From contig CALYLW010000210.1 of assembly GCA_944989445.1 (NCBI GenBank), positions 781,001 through 845,000 on the forward strand: a stretch of 64,000 bases of DNA. Reading direction: 5' to 3'. Of this stretch, positions 56,023 through 64,000 are shown piece by piece; the first letter of the stretch is position 1, and the number at the start of each line of letters is the position of its first letter. The position numbers were made by a program, and so were the translations under genes. A model generated the notes under the pieces. The model had not been told where the DNA came from. It worked only from the letters and a program-made list of their open reading frames with translations, and searched no databases. The DNA is from Ampullaceana balthica. Taxonomy: Eukaryota > Mollusca > Gastropoda > Lymnaeidae.

Positions 56023-58408
56023 AAAACAAACGAGGTTGTGATGTTGCTGAGGAAAGATTATTTTAAAAAATAAACGTTCTAATATTAGGAACATTTGGCC
56101 AACATTTGGCCAACATCAAATGACAGAGGAACATCACAATAGCAACGGTTTATCAATGGAAAGGGATATCACTCTAAGATCAAGGAACGTCCAGCCAGTG
56201 ATAAAGAATATAAGGACACCAGAACATCAGAGTAAAAACGAAACAAGTTGCACGAAACCTCACCGGAACCAAGTTAATTGTAAAGATGGATGACTAATTG
56301 CATCCACCTAGAGGGAAAAAAAAATTACTCATATTTCAATTTTTTCTTTTTAAAAAATATAACATTTATTTATTGTTTCAAATGTTTAGTTCGACGTGGA
56401 AGTAACCAAACAAGGACGTGTCAAACGGATCCAATATTCTTTCAGGTTAAAGTTCGAACGTACATTTAGTCTGAGGAATGCCTATAAACTACAACCAACC
56501 TACCCGTGCACACCTCACCATCCCCACCTCATGGCCCCTTCCCCTTCCTGTGGGAAGGTCAGTGAAAAGTCAATACAATAGTCCGAGATCGAAATATCCA
56601 TTTGGGACCAATGGATATTTCATTAATAATGAATAGATTTATCGCAAGTATTTTGTCTCACCACCTTCTCATTTCCCTTACTAATAGATATAATTTTAAA
56701 ACGCAGAGCATTTGTTTTGCTTGCAGCACAAACTTATGTTTTTATAACTTGCGTTAACTTGTCCCATGTTCACAGTTTCTTCCAATGTGATCGGGTCTGT
56801 GGGTATTGACCACAAGGCGACCGCCAACAGGTATCACATCAGCGATCAATTGGTCACGTGGTTACATTGATCTCAGTACATCTTAGACCCTCGTTACGGA
56901 ACAGTTCCCTTCTATAGAACATTCTAGTAACAGACTACCAAATGAAGAGCATTTATGAAGAAATCTTCAGAAACTGAAAGAGCAGTCTCCATTCCAGCTT
57001 CATTTTTTTTTAAAACCCTGAATGGAAAATTGGGAATCCCCAATAACTGTATGATAAACACAAGCCGTATCATTATTATTTACACAAATATGTATAGATA
57101 ATATGTTATGTGAAGTCAAAACATTATCGGATGATATTACATTAAAAAATATGAAACTAGTTCTCGTATGCCTTCCTGAAAATAATAACTTGATAAAATG
57201 AGAAACTGCTATACGAATGGGAACGTTGGGACCTATCAGTGTTAGAATTTACCAACAACTGGAAAGAATTCGTCAACAAAAACAACTAGTAATTTGTTTT
57301 ACTGTAAGACGTTCCAAGTGTTTGGCCTTAGAGTGGCCTTAGATGTAAGTAAACAGAGGGACGCAGGGAAAAGCAGATGAGAATAACAAGACGTGTTTGC
57401 CGAATGGTTTTTCCTTCACATAACGTAGTTCGATTGGTTTGTTCTTTTACATACGGTGATCGGGGCCAATGGGTGTACAGCCCTTTGAGGTTGAAATGCA
57501 ATTGGTGTTAGGTGTTCAAATAGTAGCAAGGAGCTTTCTGTGCTTACCTTCAATTGTACCTGATTTAGACCGATAGCTCCTTCCATATTCGGTACAAATA
57601 TTTGCCCCAGTCTTAAATAATGTGAGCGGCATATGAGTTCTGGAATATTCTTCGTGTGCGGCAAAAACTGTGATCAAACAAAAACGTGGGGAAATCAATG
57701 AAAAATGCGAGGTGAAAGAAAAGAGCAATACGCGTCTTGTCATGTTTTTACTAAAATTTTGAGGAGTTTAAAAACACTGAGATGCTTAAAGAACACTGTA
57801 TGGATATGCTACAAAAGGGACTAACAATAAGGACTTTTTACTGGTAAATCGCTGCCTTGGCGGATAGTTATGTGGAGTATTTCTTTTCTGCTAATTCCTA
57901 TGTTTTCATAAATAGCAGGCTAGTTGGGTTTTTTTCAAACTGACATCTTTTGACATCTTTGGCATCATTTTACGCGGCCATGATGTCTTCTAGACTTATG
58001 AAACGGAATTGAAGAATTTCAGTTATGTTACCTTGGTGCATACTGCAATCTTGTCACATATTTATAATCTTAATGAAATCAAGGTATTGAACAAGGTATG
58101 GGTAACACCGAAAAGGGCACAAGATAACGAATGTAAATCAGAAAGGTGCCTTCCTCAGCAACAAACAAAAGCAACAAGAATTTAATACTAATGAAAAAAA
58201 ACAAAAAACTCGTATGTGTTCCAAATGGTCAAGTAACATAGACATAGAAATAGACATAGATATAGACATAAGGAAATTTTGGGAGATTAGTGACAATGGC
58301 CACCTCCTAAATGAACTTTGACTTGGGCACACATGTCACAATACGCGTTAACGTAAAGAAATGGGGAGAAAATAAGATTATTAAAAGTATTTTAAAGTAT
58401 TTTTTTTA
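56023..58408. other. Spacer, no gene seen
   Basis: AT-rich to balanced sequence. Short frames of up to 82 codons without known family. A short ATAGAC run lies at 58238-58271. Confidence 0.45.
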
Positions 58409-58600
58409 TATCCTCTTTGTCGGATTGGAACCGTCTCTGTTCCTAAGACACGCACCAAAACATTTGGTGAAAGGTCGTTCTCTTTTTGTGCAGCCAAACA
58501 ATGGAATTCTCTACCATTACACATACGTAGTGTTCAAACAATCAAGTCCTTCAAGACTGCACTTAAGACACAACTTTTCAAAATTTATTTTCAGAATTAA
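58409..58600 (+). pseudogene. LINE reverse-transcriptase C-terminus (last 64 codons incl. stop)
   Basis: One forward frame reads continuously to TAA at 58598-58600. It includes FGERSFSFCAAKQWNSLP, then LHIRSVQTIKSFKTALKTQL and FKIYF. This matches the conserved tail of non-LTR retrotransposon ORF2 proteins (R-[AS]-F-S-x-x-A-x-x-x-W-N-S-L-P, then I-R, then S-F-K-x-x-L-K-x-x-L-F), typical of CR1/L2/Jockey-like clades. The frame has no start of its own, and the catalytic reverse-transcriptase domain and endonuclease are absent, as expected of a 5'-truncated insertion. The frame has no internal stop after 58409, so the insertion may be fairly recent. I am confident of the class, less so of the clade. 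Confidence 0.88.
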
Positions 58601-58790
58601 TGAAACAACATTTCTTGTAAATGATTAACGTAGCTTATGTATAATGTACTGTAATTTTTGTGTTTGTTATGATATGAAAGTTAATTTAATACTTATAGGT
58701 ATGTTATTTCTTTCATGTAAAGCGCTGTGAGCCCATTTCCTTACTGGGATACAGCGCTATATAAATAATCAATTTATTATTATTATTATT
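58409..58790 (+). mobile_element. 5'-truncated LINE (CR1/L2/Jockey-like) 3' end
   Basis: The coding remnant (58409-58600) is followed by about 150 bases of 3' UTR, then TGTAAAGCGCTGTGAGCCC and CAGCGCTATATAAATAA, then an (ATT)n tail (58774-58790). The AGCGCT(G/T)TGAGC...GCGCTATATAAAT end with a microsatellite tail is common in animal LINEs. The 5' boundary is uncertain, because the sequence is AT-rich upstream of 58409. Confidence 0.88.
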
Positions 58791-60003
58791 GTAAACCAAG
58801 CTCTATTTTTATTTGACAGTCGCAAACATCTTCTCTATAACACATGCTCAGCGTTGGTCAAACGAGATAACATCTTGCCATGTAATCTGAAGGTACTCGT
58901 TAAAATTGCAAGAAGAAGAAACGAACACCCCCACAAAAACACACACCAACACTCACACACACAAAATATACACACATACACGGATATAAATAGTTCAAAT
59001 ATTCCCCAGCTTTTTCCCAATTCCACATTTAATTCAACTGAACTGAGTTCCTGTTAGCGAGAGTGCAATACAAGTCAACCTTTTAGATTACTTCCCTTGC
59101 ATTTCATTGCGCCAAAATACAATATTTCAACAAAATATCAACCTCTGACCTCTGGCCACTGACCTCATCTATTCGTAAAGTCCGTGGTTTAATACAATAG
59201 TTACAAATCGACAAATATTTTAAACTAGTCTTACATTGACTCATCAAAAAATTACACTGAACGAGGAATAATGAAGTGACATTAAAAACATATGTTATAT
59301 ATTGAGAGGTTTATTACTTTTTCAGCTTACATATCGTGGCTTATCCCAGACTTTTAAATCTGGCGAAAGATTATCATTCGATAGAAGTGATACATATGCA
59401 AATTAGGAATCACAAAGAAACCACATAAAACCGAACGAGAAAGATGCCCACTATAAGGGTTTCATCCGAGTGTACTTGTAGAGAAATCGTGTGAACTTTT
59501 CGCTAAGATCAGACAAATATTATTTTTTCGACCCCCCAAATAAAAACGTGAAAACCAGAACTCTTTTAATTTCTGAGATATTTTCTAAACCAATAAAAAA
59601 TCTCCCGTAAATCCGATTGAGTCAACACCGGTTATTACTAAAAATAGCCATCAGATACCCATGATGCCCGAGTGCAGCAGAGCGGAGTGGCGCATGCGCG
59701 GAGATCAAAGTGAAATGTTGTGGACTTACACCAGAAATTTCAAAAGGTGTCTGTCAATTGGCTACCAGGTATCACGAAATGTTTACCCGTCTGATCGGTT
59801 CGCCGATGAACCTGGTCGATGTGGTCCACGTATATTTACTGCGGCTAGAGCTGTGAGAACAGGAATTACTAATTATATTGATTTTAATATGAGCGTTTTT
59901 TAAATAATCGTGTGTTAAGTGGTTATGTGAATTATGTCTGAAGCTTATCGGGGCGGGAGTGGGATCTGTGAGTTAAAAGTGTACTGCATTTTTATTGGTT
60001 TTT
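58791..60003. other. Spacer, no gene seen
   Basis: An ACACAC-rich patch lies at 58930-58975. An 80-codon forward frame at 59661-59903 has no known family. Otherwise AT-rich. Confidence 0.45.
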
Positions 60004-60146
60004 GTGTATGTGATGTACGTCATGCTAACTGGCTCTAATGTGTATGTTATGTACGTCATACTAACTGGCTCTAATGTGTATGTGATGTACGTCATGCTAA
60101 CTGGCTCTAATGTATGTGTTATGTACGCCATACAAACTGGGAAAAA
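60004..60146. repeat. 34-bp tandem repeat, about 4 copies
   Basis: Units of TGTATGTGATGTACGTCATG followed by CTAACTGGCTCTAA, alternating GTGATG/GTTATG and CATG/CATA. Confidence 0.95.
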
Positions 60147-60613
60147 TGTTGCTGGCTGTAACCTACTGACTTCTAAATTTCTACCTCTGTCTGTTTAACC
60201 AACAAATACTTCATTAATGCTTTTAGATTTTTAGATAGTTTTTCATAAATGACGGTTCTAGACTTCCTGTTTTTGTATTTGATCCACCTCAGTAGGATTG
60301 AGATGTTATCCTTATTTTGACTTGTAGTTTATAGCGCTTCTTTCATGAATGATTAGAATTTTATGTATCACGAATTTCATCAAACGTGAGCCCATGGCCT
60401 TTTTCTAAATGTCTTTGTAGGGCCATTGTAGGCCCTCCTCAGCTTAAACCGCCAACATAGTAACCAATGGTAACAGAAAATGGATGCTTAAGTCTAACAA
60501 GACGCCACAAAACAACGAACGCATCGGCCAAGTGTCATCAAGAGCGAACAAAAACAAATGCTAATAAATATACTAAATAAAATATAATTAAAAAACGCAT
60601 ATGCAGTATTTAG
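60147..60613. other. Short spacer, nothing recognised
   Basis: AT-rich with a balanced patch near 60390-60540. No gene seen. Confidence 0.45.
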
Positions 60614-60800
60614 TCCAAACATCAGTCTGATTGCAGTCCCACATCAGTTTGATTTCAGTCCCACATCAGACTGATTGCAGTCCCACATCAGACTGATTGC
60701 AGTCCCACATCAGACTGAATGCAGTCCCACATCAGTCTGATTGCAGTCCCACATCAGACTGAATGCAGTCCCACATCAGTCTGATTGAAGTCCCACGCCA
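60614..60800. repeat. 22-bp minisatellite, about 8 copies
   Basis: Units of CTGATTGCAGTCCCACATCA followed by GA or GT, with GACTGAATGC variants alternating with GTCTGATTGC in the right half. Confidence 0.95.
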
Positions 60801-61493
60801 TTTATATACAACACATAAATCAAATGTATAATACATAAAAATCTACATTTTCACATCATTTCACGTCATGGTTTACAGTTTTATATATATTTAATGCTAT
60901 GTCATGTGTGACAGTCAATGACATAGATACCTAAACACCAAACCAATCTTGCTTGCCTTTACCTTTTAGAAGACAATCAGTTTCAGTACAATATGATGAT
61001 GATAGTTATGTAGAGTTCATGAAGCAATTATACAAATCTAAACGGAATTTGTAATGATAAAATGAAATGTAATGTGGAAACGATAAGACAATGATACAAA
61101 TCTGATTGGTATTAGTCAGAGGTGAAAAATATTTTCACAAGAACCGTTTGGGTTAATAAGTTGTATGAACTTTTCTTGCAATGACAGAAGATCTCTAGTA
61201 GAACCCTGGCCAGTACTTTTGGTGAGTAATGAGTGACAGTCATTTATCACACGTTCTTGATACGCGCGAAAAAAATATTTATGAAGTTACGGTAAGATCT
61301 GACACACTTTGATAACAAAGAGAGTGCATATAACGCAAGCGAGAGCGACATCGAATTTCAGATAAAGTCATGTATAATCCTTATCTGGTTGTAATTATGA
61401 GTATAATTAACAAGATCAGTGCTCAGACTTTCTTTGCAATCACAGACAGAATTATTTCTTAGAAAGGAAAAACCGTGCGTTGTTTCCTTAAGA
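60801..61493. other. Spacer, nothing recognised
   Basis: AT-rich. No coding potential or repeats seen. Confidence 0.45.
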
Positions 61494-62525
61494 CTACTTG
61501 GTATGAAACTACTCGGTATGAAACTACTTGGTATGAAACTACTCGGTATGAAACTACTCGGTATGAAACTACTTGGTATGAAACTACTCGGTATGAAACT
61601 ACTTGGTATGAAACTACTTGGTATGAAACTACTCGGTATGAAACTACTCGGTATGAAACTACTTGGTATGAAACTACTCGGTATGAAACTACTCGGTATG
61701 AAACTACTCGGTATGAAACTACTTGGTATGAAACTACTCGATATGAAACTACTTGGTATGAAACTAATCGGTATGAAACTACTTGGTATGAAACTACTCG
61801 GTATGAAACTACTCGTTATGAAACTACTCGTTATGAAACTACTTGGTATGAAACTACTTGGTATGAAACTACTCGGTATGAAACTACTCGGTATGAAACT
61901 ACTCGTTATGAAACTACTTGGTATGAAACTACTTGGTATGAAACTACTTGGTATGAAACTACTCGGTATGAAACTACTTGGTATGAAACTACTCGGTATG
62001 AAACTACTCGGTATGAAACTACTTGGTATGAAACTACTTGGTATGAAACTACTTGGTATGAAACTACTTGGTATGAAACTAATCGGTATGAAACTACTTG
62101 GTATGAAACTACTTGGTATGAAACTACTCGGTATGAAACTACTTGGTATGAAACTACTTGGTATGAAACTACTCGGTATGAAACTACTTGGTATGAAACT
62201 ACTTGGTATGAAACTACTCGGTATGAAACTACTCGGTATGAAACTACTCGGTATGAAACTACTTGGTATGAAACTACTTGGTATGAAACTACTCGGTATG
62301 AAACTAATCGGTATGAAACTACTCGGTATGAAACTACTCGGTATGAAACTACTTGGTATGAAACTACTTGGTATGAAACTACTCGGTATGAAACTACTCG
62401 ATATGAAACTACTCGGTATGAAACTACTTGGTATGAAACTACTCGGTATGAAACTAATCGGTATGAAACTACTCGGTATGAAACTACTCGGTATGAAACT
62501 ACTCGGTATGAAACTACTTGGTATA
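61494..62525. repeat. 15-bp minisatellite, about 69 copies with binary C/T variation
   Basis: Unit CTACTTGGTATGAAA with CTACTCGG as the main alternative; rarer CTAATCGG, CTCGTTATG and CTCGATATG. Variation is almost confined to one C/T site. The unit is five codons, so three forward or reverse frames remain open for up to 405 codons; these are artefacts. The edges are abrupt. Confidence 0.97.
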
Positions 62526-63051
62526 TTCAAATTTCTTTTTTTTAAAGAATCTGTCAATAGGCTAAACAGTTTCAAATTTCAAGACATTAATTGAGATCTG
62601 TCAATCAAATGTGGTAGGAGCATCTTTACTGATACGTTTATTTTATTTTCAAGCATTTTTTGGTGACCACTAACTATGACTGAAAACAATAAGCACAAAT
62701 AAGTAATATCTTGGTGAAAAGTTTTCCCATATGCCTTTCAATTTTCGGAGCAATTTGTAAAAATGAACTTTCAATTTCCAAATTGAACCAGACACCAACC
62801 CGCAAAAGTGTGAATCTCTCTGAATCTCGCCCATGCGCGAGAATAAATGCCGCTCATATTGCTGGCATCGTTTGATTGTGACCTTGACCTGCAATTTCCA
62901 ATATCCATATCTTGTATTCTAAGGTTACTCAACAGACGATCGACAAGTTGCTCATCGTTTGCTTTAATTGAAATAAAGTGATGTTTTAACGCGGGCTGCT
63001 TATTTAAATATGGGATTGTTTACTTAACCCTCAGTTGCTGTGGCTGTGTAA
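62526..63051. other. Spacer, nothing recognised
   Basis: AT-rich to balanced. A 74-codon reverse frame at 62670-62894 is not recognisable. Confidence 0.45.
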
Positions 63052-64000
63052 AGTACGCTGCATAGGGCAAGTATACGGCATAGAGCAAGTACACTGTATA
63101 GGGTAAGTATACGGCATAGGGTAAGTATACGGCATAGGGTAAGTATACGGCATAGGGTAAGTATACGGCATAGGGTAAGTATACGGCATAGGGTAAGTAT
63201 ACGGCATAGGGTAAGTATACAGCATAGGGTAAGTATACGGCATAGGGCAAGTATACGGCATAGGGCAAGTATTATACGGCATAGGGCAAGTATACGGCAT
63301 ATGGCAAGTATACGGCATAGGGCAAGTATACGGCATAGGGCAAGTATTATACGGCATAGGGCAAGTATACGGCATATGGCAAGTATACGGCATAGGGCAA
63401 GTATACGGCATAGGGCAAGTATTAAACGGCATAGGGCAAGTATACGGCATAGGGCAAGTATTATACGGCATAGGGCAAGTATTATACGGCATAGGGCAAG
63501 TATTATACGGCATAGGGCAAGTATTATACGGCATAGGGCAAGTATTATACGGCATAGGGCAAGTATACGGCATAGGGCAAGTATTATACGGCATAGGGCA
63601 AGTATACGGCATAAGGCAAGTATAATACGGCATAGGGCAAGTATTATACGGCATAGGGCAAGTATTATACGGCATAGGGCAAGTATTATACGGCATAGGG
63701 CAAGTATTATACGGCATAGGGCAAGTATTATACGGCACAGGGCAAGTATTATACGGCATAGGGCAAGTATACGGCATAGGGCAAGTATTATACGGCATAG
63801 GGCAAGTATACGGCATAGGGCAAGTATACGGCATAGGGCAAGTATACGGCATAGGGCAAGTATACGGCATAGGGCAAGTATTATACGGCATAGGGCAAGT
63901 ATTATACGGCATAGGGCAAGTATTATACGGCATAGGGCAAGTATTATACGAATAGGGCAAGTATTATACGGCATAAGGCAAGTATTATACGGCATAAGGC
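63052..64000. repeat. 18/21-bp minisatellite, about 50 copies, open at the right edge
   Basis: Two unit lengths: TACGGCATAGGGCAAGTA (18 bp) and the same with an extra TTA (21 bp). 63095-63240 is a pure 18-bp block with the GGTAAG variant. To its right, 18- and 21-bp units are interleaved. Both lengths are multiples of three, giving open reverse frames of up to 323 codons. The array continues beyond the window. Confidence 0.97.

Noticed and set aside
59661..59903. 80-codon forward frame
   Set aside because: No recognisable family. It runs into AT-rich sequence at its end.
61358..62594. Repetitive proteins of 356-405 codons
   Set aside because: Five-codon tandem unit open in three frames. Explained by the array alone.

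Overview
The window looks like animal nuclear DNA, probably from a marine invertebrate and possibly a gastropod mollusc. It is AT-rich, has no operons or Shine-Dalgarno sites, and carries tRNA-derived SINEs, hAT-type DNA transposons with 8-bp target duplications, a LINE 3' end and very many minisatellites. The species cannot be named from the sequence alone. I found no convincing intact protein-coding gene and no genuine tRNA or rRNA gene. Every long open frame lies inside a tandem array whose unit is a multiple of three, or that has no stop in any frame.

Tandem repeats are the dominant feature. About thirty arrays with units from 8 to about 237 bp cover roughly 15 kb, close to a quarter of the window by my coordinates. 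The largest are a 23-bp array at the left edge (1-1869), a 26-bp array with CACGTG in almost every unit (1996-3087), a 27-bp array (10009-12560), a 15-bp array (61494-62525) and an 18/21-bp array that runs off the right edge (63052-64000). Three arrays show nested higher-order duplications of 666, 182 and 756 bp.

Transposable elements fill much of the rest. Three hAT-type elements have intact 8-bp target duplications (6034-6223, 17016-17791, 28634-28784). The middle one keeps a broken C-terminal piece of a ZBED-type hAT transposase. A PIF/Harbinger-like MITE flanked by TTA lies at 51799-52052. Two SINE families are each present twice in opposite orientations (4024-4243 with 45355-45578; 16323-16598 with 19520-19694). 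A LINE 3' end with the last 64 codons of a reverse transcriptase is at 58409-58790. A Helitron/Helentron-like element lies at 34335-34764, followed by a 237-bp tandem repeat.

The most unusual component is a family of very large fold-back (palindromic) elements at 30904-31682, 37196-38265, 38266-38505 and 47262-49490. It is associated with a second family that has inverted termini reading TAAATCCCTTATAT (18615-19084, 47583-48086, 48124-48697, and a partial copy at 49500-49585). One fold-back copy has landed inside a minisatellite. Another is split by a tandem pair of the second family. I do not recognise either family.

Between the repeats are low-repeat islands of more balanced base composition (for example 22900-23000, 36200-36600, 43690-43960, 50560-50860, 52540-52900 and 54120-54350). 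They contain homeodomain-like and nuclear-receptor-like motifs and could be intergenic or intronic regulatory DNA. That is inference only.
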